Source: Areca catechu
Taxonomy: Eukaryota; Streptophyta; Magnoliopsida; Arecales; Arecaceae
Assembly (NCBI GenBank): GCA_021397845.1
Contig: JAHSVC010000031.1
Coordinates: 434,001 to 498,000, forward strand
DNA length: 64,000 nucleotides
Reading direction: 5' to 3'
This document shows, one piece after another, positions 11,380 to 22,002 of the stretch. How positions within the stretch are numbered: position 1 is the first letter of the stretch; every line of letters starts with the position of its first letter. The translations under genes and the position numbers were made by a program. The notes under the pieces are model-generated. The model did not search any database, was not told the origin of the DNA, and saw only the letters and a list, made by a program, of their open reading frames with translations.

Positions 11380-11900
11380 GAGCCGACCCCAAGTGATGAA
11401 GAGCCGACTCTGCTTACTGGCACGCAGTAAGGATTCTGGAACGCAGCAATATAAGCCGACTCGATGGAAAGCAAGCCGATTCCAGTGAATCTGAGTCGAT
11501 TGGAATCAGTCCGAGCTGACTCCTCCATAGTCCATTTTTTGAAGATTTCTGAGAATAGCCAAGCAAGCTGACCCAAACCAAAAAGAGCCGACTCTGTCAG
11601 ACCTAATTCTGAAAGCCTGAGAAAGTGAAACAACCCGAACTGCATCGAGCCAACTCTTCCAGAGTGAGGTTTTTCGAACATGAGAAGAAGAGCCGACCCA
11701 AGCTGAAAAGAGCCGACTCCTCGAGTTCAAGATTTTCAAGATTCAAGTTCGAGCCGACCCAAGCTACAAAGAGCCGACTCATCCAGAGTGATGTTTTGCG
11801 CCCTGAGACAAAGAGCCGACTGCATTGAAGATTTGGCGACTCGACCTATCGACTCAAAGGATCCGAGCTGACTCGATGGAATCCGAGCCGACTCGAATGT
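11380..11900 (+). promoter_or_regulatory. GAGCCGACTC motif cluster in the Copia-2 5' LTR (U3)
   Basis: Near-palindromic decamers of the form GAGCCGACTC or close variants recur about every 25-50 bp, for example at 11401-11410 and near 11585, 11690 and 11751. The same cluster is found in the 3' LTR (about 22333-22810), in the Copia-1 LTR and upstream of both ORF3s. The position before the TATA-like site suggests transcription factor binding, which is inferred. Confidence 0.5.
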
Positions 11901-12378
11901 CACTTTCAAGTATCCAATGGCTAGTTCCAGAATTTATTTTTGAATGCTAAAAGGTGCTCCAACCGTTACAAATCATTCCCCAATGATCTACAATGGCTAG
12001 AACTGCCTTGGGATGATGAAAGACTTTAAATTTGAAGGATTTGAACTTTCTTGAAGCAAATTATTAGTGAGTTCTTCAAAGAAAAGAGAGCTTCATTGAA
12101 TATCCTACCTACCAACAGCAAAAGAGCACAAGAGCATTCAAGTCAAGCTTTCAAGTCTTCACTAACTCCAATATGAAGCTTGAAACAACATTAGGAAGAA
12201 GCCACTAAAGTCATTAAAGCTTATTCAAGTGCATTCAAGTGGACTTCCAACAAGCTGCACTGGCAACTATCCGACAAATTGAGTTTGTCATTCTTGTTGC
12301 ATTTATTTTCAATTCAATTTTTGAATTGTTGGGTTATTGGTGAGCCCGATTGAAAAACCAATTAGATTCTTGGTGAGC

Positions 12379-13843
12379 TGGTGTGGACACCAGAGACACC
12401 AGAATAAGCCAGAGGCTTTTCAACCCTCTATGGATTGATCAATAATTTATGAGTCCATCTGTGATAAGGGCTTAGCCCATCTGAATCCATTTTAGTTGTT
12501 ATTTGAGTCTTTTGAGTTGTTATTTCAGTTCTATACTAGTCAGCTCATGTTGAGCTAGTTCAGTCTATTGTTAGTTAGCTCATGCCGAGCTAATTTTATT
12601 TTTTTGAGTCCTGTTCAATCATATTGAAGACTCAAGACCATATTATACAAGTGAAGATCAAGTCCAACCAGATTGAAGACATGGAAGTTTAGCCCAAGTC
12701 CAACCCAGCTTGAAGATTTGAAGACCCCATGAGTAAAATCAGAAACCCTGATTCCTTGCAGATGCCCTCCAGATGCCCAGATTCCCTTCCAGATGCCAAA
12801 GTATATTCATAGACCAAGGCATCCATGATTTTAGAGGTCCATCTGCATCCTAGCCCAAAGAAATCAAGCCCAGGCACCAAGCCCAAGCCCTAAAGAAGCA
12901 AGATACCAGGGAATATTCCTGCTACCTAGCTACTAGGCCACCCCAGCTTCCAAAGGCCCAAACCAATGTTCCGGAGCCCCTTTGGGCCAGCCCCTTGCTT
13001 CTCCTAGAAGCCCAACACGCCCCCCTAGGTATACTTGGAGTGTTGACCAAGTCAACAGAATTTTTAGGGATTTTTTCTACCTAATATTTCTTTATTTTCT
13101 AGCTAGGATTTGAGTGGGAATAAGAGTCCTATGTATTTACTTTTATGTCCTTACTTGGGGCCCAAGACTAAGGGTCTATTTAAAGGACCCAAGTCTCTTG
13201 TATGAGGATTGATTTTGGCATATGAAATAAACCTTTAGTTCTTCTATTGCTTTGAGTGTTACCCTGCTGCGTGCATAAAGGGGTTTGAGGGTTTTCTTCT
13301 TCCCAGTGCTGCAACCATCTTCTTGCCGCCATCCAACCTTCCAGAACCCTGGCCGCCCACTACAAAAGACACCTCCTCTTTGCTATTTTTCTTTATTTTC
13401 TTGATCTCCTTTGAGTTTTCTAATCCCTGACAGGTCGTTTGCAGGTCCCCGAGTTCCTACGAATCCAACGACTCCAGCCAAGCCTCAATCGGACCACCGA
13501 GCAGAAAGCCGGTATCCATGGGTCTTTGGCTCGGTTTTCCAGGCCGCATCCATCGAGGAATGAGAGATCTCTTCGCTGCGATCTTCACCGGGCGCTTCAG
13601 ATGTTGTCAGGTACACCCCTCTACCTCCAGTAATTATATTGTAGGAGAACTTGCCCTAACCGAGGCTTCTCAGCCCCGGCGATCCTTCTTTAATACTTTT
13701 CTAGGTTCTAATCTGCATGCTTGACTTCAAAATTTCATACATAATTCTCTACAACTAATTTTGATCTAAAATTCAGAAATTAATTACCTAACCCCACATA
13801 TAAAACATACAAAAATAATTGCATGCATATTAGTCCCACATCA
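12379..13843 (+). mobile_element. Solo LTR inside the Copia-2 5' LTR (family S1)
   Basis: The insert begins TGGTGTGGACACCA, ends TAGTCCCACATCA and is flanked by the exact duplication TGAGC (12374-12378 and 13844-13848). TG...CA ends, a 5-bp duplication, a TATA-like TATTTAAAGG near 13169 and AATAAACC near 13227 identify a solo LTR of 1465 bp. A related copy on the other strand lies at 54563-56323. The uninterrupted 3' LTR of Copia-2 shows the empty site. The family of the parent element is not known. Confidence 0.92.
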
Positions 13844-13848
13844 TGAGC

Positions 13849-14100
13849 CTTGTTAAAACCAAGGGTTAGGTTCTTGGTGAGCCTTGTTAAAACCAAGGGT
13901 TAGGTTCTTGGTGAGCCTATGAAAACCAAGTTGGGTTTCATTGGTGAGCCTGTTAAAATCAAAGGGTGTTGGGTTTTCTTTGGTGATCCCGTAAAATCAA
14001 AGTGTAGAGGTTTTGAATTGTGATCCTGTAAAACAATCCTATTATATTCGGGTGTGAATATAGTGGAAATCCCAAGTGGTATCTTGGGTAGTGGACGTAG
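13849..14100 (+). promoter_or_regulatory. Stem-loop array in the Copia-2 5' LTR leader
   Basis: Successive CTTGGT/ACCAAG, TTTGGT/(A)TCAAA and ATTGT/ACAAT hairpins with similar loops are followed by TATTC/GAATA and by CCCAAG/CTTGGG (14071-14088). The array matches those in the Copia-2 3' LTR (23252-23505) and the Copia-1 LTR. Confidence 0.5.
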
Positions 14101-14295
14101 GAGCTGGGTTGCTCCGAACCACTATAAATTTGGTGTGTTTGTGTTGTGCTTCTTGACTCTGTTTAGCTTCTGCATTTTATAATTCTATCACAGCACCTAC
14201 CACTTGCAAAGGATTTTGAATTGTATATTACTTGCCTTCAATTTTTTAAAAGACCCAATTCACCCCCCCTCTTGGATAGCCACCTGGGCAACAAC

Positions 14296-14305
14296 TGGTA
14301 TCAGA
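14296..14305 (+). other. Copia-2 primer binding site for initiator tRNA-Met
   Basis: TGGTATCAGA starts two bases after the end of the 5' LTR. It is complementary to the 3' end of plant initiator methionine tRNA, the usual Copia primer. The following AT replaces the usual GC. Confidence 0.93.
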
Positions 14306-14335
14306 ATAGTGTCTCTGAATACATTAGAGTAAAGA

Positions 14336-16208
14336 TTGATGGCTCATCCAAAGAGTACGTCCTTGGCGGAAGGCCAATCAACTAATAAACCTCCACTCTT
14401 CGCAGACACAAATTATTCATATTGGAAAGCTAGAATGAAGATCTATATTCAAGCAGTTGACTTTCAGTTATGGAAGGTCATTCTAAAGGGTCCTTATATC
14501 CCCATGTTTAAAATTGATGGAGTGGATGTTCCTAAACCTGAAGAGGATTGGGATGAACATAACATGAAGATGGGAGAGTTAAATGCCAAAGCCATGAACT
14601 TGTTATATTGTGCTTTGGATAGTAATGAGTTTAATCGAATTTCAATTTGCTCTTCAACAAAAAAAATTTGGGATAAACTCGAAGTGACCCATGAAGGAAC
14701 TTCACAAGTGAAAACTTTAAAGATAAATCTTTGTATATAACTATGAATTGTTTAAAATGGAGCCTAATGAAAATATTTCTGCCATGTATACTAGATTTAC
14801 AGATATTATTAACGGTTTGAAAAGTCTTGGCAGGGTATACTCAAATGCTGATTTAGTATAGAAGATTTTGAGATCACTTCCTGATAAATGGGATCCTAAA
14901 GTCATTGCCATCCAGGAAGCTAAAGATTTAAACATTCTGTCAATGGATGAATTAATGGGATCTCTCATCACACATGAACTAGCCATGCGGCATAGAATGG
15001 ATGATGATCAGAAAAAGAAGAAAACAATTGCATTCAAAACTGCATCGGAATCAAAAAATGATGAAGAGATGGAAGATGACTCTACCTCCTCCGAAGATGA
15101 TCTTGAAGATGAAGACATTGCAATGGTCATGAGGAGATTCAAAAAGTTTATGAAAAAGAAGAAAGGAAGATATAATAAAAAATTTCATAAACGAGGAGAA
15201 CAATCAAGAGAAAAGGACAAGGACAAAGACAAGGATATGGAACAAGTCCCCACCTGCTATGAATGTAATAAACCGGGACACATTCATCCAGACTACCCTC
15301 AATTAAAGAAATTTTTTAGAAAGAAGAAAAAGAAAGCGATGGTTGCCACATGGAGCGATAATGAAGACTCCACTTCAATTGAAGAAGAAGAGACCACGAA
15401 AATAGCAAATTTATGTCTAATGGATCTCGAGGATGAGGTAAATTCCCCCGACACACAAATTGAATTTACTTTTGAGGAATTAAATTATGCATTACATGAT
15501 ATATTATCTAAATTTAAAAAGGCAGGAATAAAGATTAGATCATTAAAGCATATCAATAATTCTTTACTCAAAGAAAAAGATGAGATTTCATAAAAGAATA
15601 ATTTATTGCAAAAAGAATTTCATAGCTTTTCTGAAAAATGTAATGCCTTGAAAACTGAGAATAGAGAATTTCATGACAAAAATAATATTTTGATGAAAAA
15701 AAATAATGAGTTAAAAAAAGAGGTTGAAAAACTCAAGCCACTTGTTAAAAAAATAACTTTATCTTCTAATAAGCTTGAGTTAATTCTTAAAGATCAAAGA
15801 ATTTATGGAAATAAAGCTAGAATAGGTTTTAATGCTTCAAATTCAAATTATGTTTCAGCTACTACATTTATGAAACAAAAAGATTTTATTCCCAAGTTTA
15901 CCTCTCATAAAACCTTTATTACAAAATACTCTATTTCCATTTCAAAACCTGATTTATATGTTCCTAAGAATTTAAATACAAAACCTACTATTTCTGCACT
16001 TCATGCATATAGAACTTCAAAGTCTAAATTATTTCAAAATTCTAGAATCAAATATTTTGCTTGCAAAAAATTAGGATATAAAGCTTTCAAATGCAATATT
16101 ATTAAAAATGTCCAAAGTACATCAAGAAAAATTTGGGTTCCTAAAGGGACCACCTCAGCTAAACTGAAAGGACCCAAGTTAACTTGGGTTCCTAAAAGCA
16201 CTCCTTGA
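14336..16208 (+). pseudogene. gag: Copia-2 gag, interrupted
   Basis: The ATG at 14336 opens MAHPKSTSLAEG. The N-terminal part (14336-14740) with YWKARMKIYIQ and DKLEVTHEGTSQV is the UBN2-like gag domain of Copia elements. A frameshift at about 14740 and a stop near 14860 break it. The frame is open again at 14868-15593 with SLPDKWDPKV, an acidic stretch, Lys-rich runs and a first zinc knuckle CYECNKPGH whose last cysteine is lost. A coiled coil follows at 15606-15790. The second knuckle (about 16050-16095) is degraded, with the first Cys and the His replaced. The stop is TGA, with pol in the -1 frame after it. Confidence 0.88.
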
Positions 16209-19200
16209 TTTTCTTGCAGGAATGTCTTGCAGCCCAGAAATTAAAAAAAAAGATGGTATCTCGACAGTGGCTGTTTAGGGCATATGACGGGTGACAAGGA
16301 TCAATTTATCACCCTGGAAATGAAAAAAGGAGGTATGGTTACTTTCGGAGACAATGACAAAGAGAAAATAATCAAATTGGTAAGATCAAAATAACCTCCT
16401 GTACTTTTATTGAAAATGTATTACTAGTAGATAAGTTGAAGTACAATCTATTGAGTATTAGTCAATTATGTGATAAAGGCTTCAAAGTTATCTTCGAATT
16501 ATCTATGTATATAGTAACAAACTCTCTTGACTCTAGCAGTAAATTCATTGGACACGGACTAGAAAATATTTATGTGGTAGATCTAAATGATCTTACCATG
16601 TCAAGTAGCTCCAGTTTGGTTGCAATGAATGCTAAGACCAAGGAGTCTTGCTTATTATGGCATAGAAGATTGGGTCATGCTAGCATGCATACAATTGCCA
16701 AGTTGATTTCTAAAAATCTTATTAGAGGCATGCCTAAGTTTAAAGTTGATTTTGATCATGTTTGTGATGCATGCCAAATGGGTAAACAAACTAGGGGAGA
16801 TTTAAATCCAAAAATTTGATTTCAACTTCATATGGATTCATTTGGACCAACTAGGACCACAAGCCTAGGAGGTATGAAATATATCCTTGTGATTGTAGAT
16901 GATTTTTCTAGATTTACATGGATTTTGTTTATTGCACACAAAGATAAAACTTTCAAAATGTTTAGAAAATTTCAGAAAAAGGTTTCAAATTAGAAAAATC
17001 TACTATAATTTCAATTAGGAGTGATCACAAGACTAAATTTGAAAATCAATTTTTTAATGATTATTGTACTGAAAATGTCATTGATTACAACTTCTCCACT
17101 CCTAGAACACCACAACAAAATGGTGTTGTAGAGAGAAAAAATAGGACTTTGGAAGAAATGGCCCAAACAATGTTATATGAAGGTAATCTTCTAAGGTACT
17201 TTTGGGCAGAAGCAGTGAACACTGTATGTTATATTTTAAACCGCATTTTGATCCGTCCTATTTTGAAAAAAACCCCCTATGAACTTTGGAATGAAAAGAA
17301 ACCCAATATAAATTATTTTTATATATTTGGATGCAAATGCTTTGTACTTAACAATGGTAAGGATAATCTAGGAAAGTTTGATGCTAAATCTGATGAAGGT
17401 ATTTTCCTTGGTTATTCACTGCATAGCAAAGCATATGGGGTTTTTAGTAAAAGGACTCTTACTGTTGAAAAGTCAATGCATGTCATTTTTGATGAAACTA
17501 ACCCATCACCATCTAGAAAAGATGAGTGTATTGATAATGATGCAAGTACCATTCAAAAGGAGATGGAAGACATGAGTATTCAAGAAAGACCAGTTGAAGA
17601 AGAAAAAACGGTAAGTAAGGATCATACCGATCTACCAACTGAATGGAGGTACGCTACTTTCCATTCTAAAGAATTAATTATTGGTGATCCTTCTCAAGGT
17701 ATAAGGACTAGGTCTGCACATAGGACTGCACATGATTACCTAGCCTTTGTATCTCAAATTGAGCCTCACACCTTAAAGAAGCAGAAAATGATCCAAACTG
17801 GATGTTATCCATGCATGAGGAACTGAACCAGTTTGAAAGAAACAAGGTTTGGATACTAGTTGATAGACCTAAAGACCACCCAATTATAGGAACCAAATGG
17901 GTCTATAAGAACAAATTAGATGAACAAGAAAATGTCATTAGAAACTAAGCTATATTAGTGGCTAAGAGATATAGTCAAGAAGAAGGTATAGATTTTGATA
18001 AAATTTATGCACCTGTAGCAAGATTAGAAGCCATTAGATTACTTCTTTCATTTGCTTGCTACATGAATTTCAAACTTTTTCAAATAGATGTGAAAAGTGC
18101 ATTTTTAAATATTTTTATCGCCAAATAAGTTTTTGTAGAACAACCACCGGGTTTTGAAAATCATGCTTTTCCAAATCGTGTATAAACTCAATAAAGCTTT
18201 ATATGATTTGAAACAAGCTCTTAGAGCCTGGTATAATAGACTTAGCACTTTCTTAATTGAAAATGATTTTTCAAGAGGAAATGTTGATAAAACTCTTTTC
18301 ATTAAAAAGAAAAATAATGATATATTAGTTGTACAAATTTATGTTGATGATATTATTTTTGGTGCAACTAATGAAAGTTTTTATGAAGAATTTGCTAAGC
18401 TAATACAGGGAGAATTTGAAATGAGCCTAATGGATGAACTGAATTACTTCCTCGGACTTCAAGTAAAACAGTCAAAGGAAGGGATCTTCATTAACCAATC
18501 CAAATACACCAAAGAAATCATCAAGAAGTTTGGTATGGAGATGAGCAAACAAATGAACACACCCATGAGCCCAACCTGCAAATTGGACAAAGATGAAAGT
18601 GGATCCAATGTTGACCAAAAGCTATATCGAGGTATGATCGGATCCTTATTATATTTAACTGCAAGTAGACTAGATATCTTATATAGTGTATGTGTGTATG
18701 CTATATTTCAATGTAATCCCAAAGAAACACATATGCTTGCTATTAAAAGAATATTAAAATACTTGAAAGGTACAAGTAATCTGGGTCTTTGGTTTTCAAA
18801 AGAATCATCTTTAAATTTAATCAGATTTTTTGATGCTGATTATGCTGGTTGTAAAGTAGATAGAAAAAGCACTAGTGATACTTGTCAATTTCTAGGGTTG
18901 AATTTAATCTCATGGCACTGCAAGAAACAAAACTCGGTAGCACTTTCTACTGCTAAGGCAGAGCATGTTGCTGCCAGGAGTTGTTGTGCGCAAGTGTTAT
19001 GGATTAAACAACAACTAGAAGATTTTGGTGTTTCTCAATGCAAAATTCCTATTAAGTGTGATAATACAAGTGCTATAAATTTATCTAAAAATACTATTTA
19101 GCATTCTAGGACTAAGCACATAGAGATTAGATACCATTTCATTAGAGACCTTTTTTGAATGGTGACATAGAACTAGAATTATTCCCAACAGAAAAACAAC

Positions 19201-19255
19201 TGGCTGACATCTTTACCAATCCACTAAATCAGGATATATTTGAGTTGCTTAGAGG
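16209..19255 (+). pseudogene. pol: Copia-2 pol, interrupted
   Basis: The protease region (about 16255-16290) follows a nine-A run where the frame is lost. GAG-pre-integrase has HRRLGHASMH (about 16661). Integrase has MDSFGPT (about 16832), RSDHKTKFEN (about 17019) and NGVVERKN (about 17119). A short deletion near 16819 removes the bases that precede MDSFGPT in Copia-1. Reverse transcriptase has KLFQIDVKSAFLN, ALYDLKQALRAWY, IYVDDIIFGA (about 18340) and the RNase H region runs to LADIFTNPL (about 19205). Stops near 17946, 18126 and 19099-19101 break it. The enzyme set is that of a normal Copia pol. Confidence 0.9.
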
Positions 19256-19436
19256 AGAATTAAGGCTATGTTATCCTTTCTAGACTTAGTAAACCTAATT
19301 TCCTTCAAAAACTAAGAAAAAATTATCTAGAAAACCTCCTACAATTACTCATTATTTTTTTGAACAACTTTCCTTGAATTATTCAGTATATCGAATTCAA
19401 TTTCTAGACCATTTGATTTCATTTGAAAAGTTTCTA

Positions 19437-19636
19437 TTCGAGTCGACTCGAGCAATTTTGCTCTGGTCGAGCCGGCTCAAATATCTGAGTCTCATACTCT
19501 TACTCTGGTCGAGCCGACTAAGTCTTTGCTTAGCCGATTCGGTATTCTGGTTGTTCTGAGTTCTCTCTGGTCGAGCCGACTCGGATATTTTTAGGGCTGA
19601 GCGAGCGACTCGAAAGTCGAAAAATCACTATTTAGG
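19437..19636 (+). promoter_or_regulatory. Candidate internal promoter ahead of Copia-2 ORF3
   Basis: Six or more LTR-type motifs (GAGTCGACTCGAG, GAGCCGGCTC, GAGCCGACT and variants) occur at 19437-19615, followed by a TATA-like CACTATTTAGG at 19626-19636. The ORF3 ATG at 19768 lies about 135 bp further, nearly the same distance as in Copia-1. The intervening leader is C/T-rich. Promoter activity is an inference. Confidence 0.45.
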
Positions 19637-19767
19637 AAGTTATGAACTGTCTTTTCTAAGTACTTCACTCTTTTACTTTACTTTGAACACACTCCACTTC
19701 CCTCGAAAGCTTTACCATTCTCCCAAAAATCATTCCCTAGAGCCTAAAATTCCTTAATCCCTTTGCA

Positions 19768-21174
19768 ATGGCTCCTCGAAGATATGCGAAGAAGGTTCTT
19801 CAAATCGGTGAATCAAGCATTCGGAGTATAGATGCAAGAGGAAGAGGGGAAAAGAGAAAAAGGTCTACTCCAGTCCACCAAGATGAAGAAACTCGTCCTC
19901 CCGGACAGCATGTCTCAATGATCAATCATCCTGTCACTTGCGGAAGAAGGATCGACTTTGTATTCCTAGAAGAAATGGGAATGAAAATCGGAAACTGGAT
20001 AGAGAGTCAAGGGTGGAAGCATTTCTGTTCTTTGAATACATTGACCTACCCTTCACTGGTATGGATGTTTTATGAAAATATTATCATTAAAGAATTTCAT
20101 TTGGAATCTACAGTCAAGGGTAAGATAGTTATAGTAGATGAAGAAAGATCGGGCAGGTTGCTGTAAATGCCAATGAACGGTGCTACTAAGCTTCTTTTAC
20201 TGGACAAAGAACACATTCTAAAATTAATTTTGGAAAAAAAAGATGTGAGCATAGACCAACATGTACAAGCCAATCTATTATCGAAGAAAATGAGGCTGCT
20301 ACACAATATGATCAGCAGGATATTTCTTCTAAGAATTGGCCGCTTTGATTGGGTCAGTGAGAAGGATATGACAGTTATGGGACACTTAATTAAAGAAAAG
20401 TCTCTCAACCTTTCCTTCATAATGATGATCCAAATGACTGAAGCAGCAAGAAAGGTCAAAGCCTGTCTACCCTACGGTATGGTCTTCACTTTGTTATTTG
20501 AAGAAGTAGGAGTTGACTTATCAAATGAAATAGGCAAGCCATTACACCACTTTGATATCTACTCCTTCAATTCACTAAAACGAATAGGATACAAGTTGCA
20601 AGAAGGAGAATGGATAATCAAGATGCCTAGTCAGGTTGCTGCTACCATTTCTGAAGAAGATGAAGCTGCTGATGAAGAAGGGATTGAAGAAACAATGGTT
20701 ACTCCATCTGACCTAAAAAATCTGATACTTCAAAAGATGGAAACTATCTCCAACTCTTTGACTGATCATATGGATTTTGCAATTGAGGAAATCAGAAAGT
20801 CAGTTGATATTAGATTGCAGAAATTAAGATATGAACAAGAGCTTCACCAGCAAAAAGTGAAAAAGGAAATGGAGGACTTCAAGGAAGAGATCAGAAACAT
20901 CATATTGCAATCACAAAAGAAAACTGTTCCAACTGAAGGTGCTCCTGAACAGATCATCAAGGAATCACTTGACATTCCTACTTCTGTTCCTTTATCTGGT
21001 CCACCTAAACCTACTAAGACTAAGAAAGAACCCAAAACCAAAAAGACTAAAGTTCTTAGAGCCCCTGTTAGAACTAGATTCAGGGATTTAAGGTTTAAAC
21101 CCCTGAAGACTGAGACCTCTGATAGAGTTATAGAGGTAGGCTCTTCTTCTTCTAATGAAGAAGAAGAAGAATAG
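19768..21174 (+). pseudogene. Copia-2 ORF3, extra ORF after pol (putative plant transposon protein domain)
   Basis: The ORF starts at 19768 with MAPRRYAKKVLQ and is nearly whole, with one break at about 20166. About 469 codons would be present. The first part is basic. The middle has GWKHFCSLNTLTYPSLV, STVKGKIV, KKMRLLHNMISRIFLL and CLPYGMVFTLLFEEVGVDL, the same blocks as Copia-1. It resembles the Pfam putative plant transposon protein family. A coiled-coil segment with many Glu, Lys and Gln follows (about 20700-20920). The C-terminus is Lys/Pro-rich, then TRFRDLRFKPL and the acidic tail EVGSSSSNEEEEE. Conservation of all parts between two diverged elements suggests past selection. The function is unknown and no membrane segment was seen. 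Confidence 0.78.
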
Positions 21175-22002
21175 ATCTTTTAGTTAGTATTTTGGTTGTT
21201 TCTAAATTTATTAATGTTATACTTTTTATATTCTGCAATATGAATGTACTTCGATTTTGAACTTGTATGAAAATCTTATCAATGAAGTATCTTTTGATTT
21301 TCTTTACTGTACAATGATTCAATCTTTGCACTTGTTATAGTACAACTATAATAAAATTTTAATTAGAATTTTCAAATTGAGAATGTGAAATTATCTCAAA
21401 CAAATATTAAAAACTTTCTCAATCTATTTTAAAATCTGAGCTTTATTTGAAATCACCTTTTTGATTGATTGACAAAAAGGGGAAGAATTATGAAAAATGA
21501 GAGTTATGAAAAATGTGAAAAGAAAGATGGGAGAAATATGAAAAGAATGGAAAATTAGTATATATGTTGAGCTTCCTACCAACTACTCTTAAAGTGCATA
21601 AAAATAGTGAAAAAGGGGGAGCACAAAAATGATAGCACTGCTTAAACTACTTTAAAAATCTAGAGAAAGGGGGAGATTCTCTTGAAATGATCTTGCTCTA
21701 ATTATTATCTTAATGCTCTAATTACTATTGCATGCTCTGATTTAAAAATTGATGTTAATTCTGTCAATTTCTTTTTGGAACTCTGATACTCCATGTTTTG
21801 TGCTAATTATAATATCATGAAGCATGAGAAGTTCAATACTTTGATGATATACTATGATATCATCTCTTAAGCTCCGATACTTATTTACTAATTCTATTAG
21901 CTCTGATATATGTGAATATTTAATTTTTAAATACTATTATACATATAAAGTGTAAAGAATTTTTCATGCCCAGTGTTTTGTCATTATCAAAAAGGGGAAG
22001 AT
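21175..22002 (+). other. Copia-2 3' untranslated region with repeated polypurine tracts
   Basis: There is no coding signal. Polypurine motifs occur at about 21474-21488 (AAAAAGGGGAAGAA), near 21611 (AAAAAGGGGGAG), near 21665 (AAAGGGGGAG) and at the LTR boundary (21989-22002, AAAAAGGGGAAGAT). Only the last is positioned to prime plus-strand synthesis. Repeated tracts are known from Sireviruses. Confidence 0.7.

Larger units (their letters stand above)
11048..14293 (+). repeat. Copia-2 5' LTR, interrupted by a solo LTR
   Basis: The LTR starts TGTTGACCCC and ends GGGCAACA just before the primer binding site. Without the insertion at 12379-13843 and one duplicated 5-bp site its length is about 1776 bp, close to the 1733 bp of the 3' LTR. 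It carries about fifteen GAGCCGACTC-like motifs between 11380 and 11900, a TATA-like segment near 12023-12035 and the stem-loop array (12340-12378 and 13849-14040). Confidence 0.92.

Noticed and set aside
12689..13724. Short ORFs in the S1 solo LTR
   Set aside because: They lie within an LTR and have no domain. Nothing suggests a gene.
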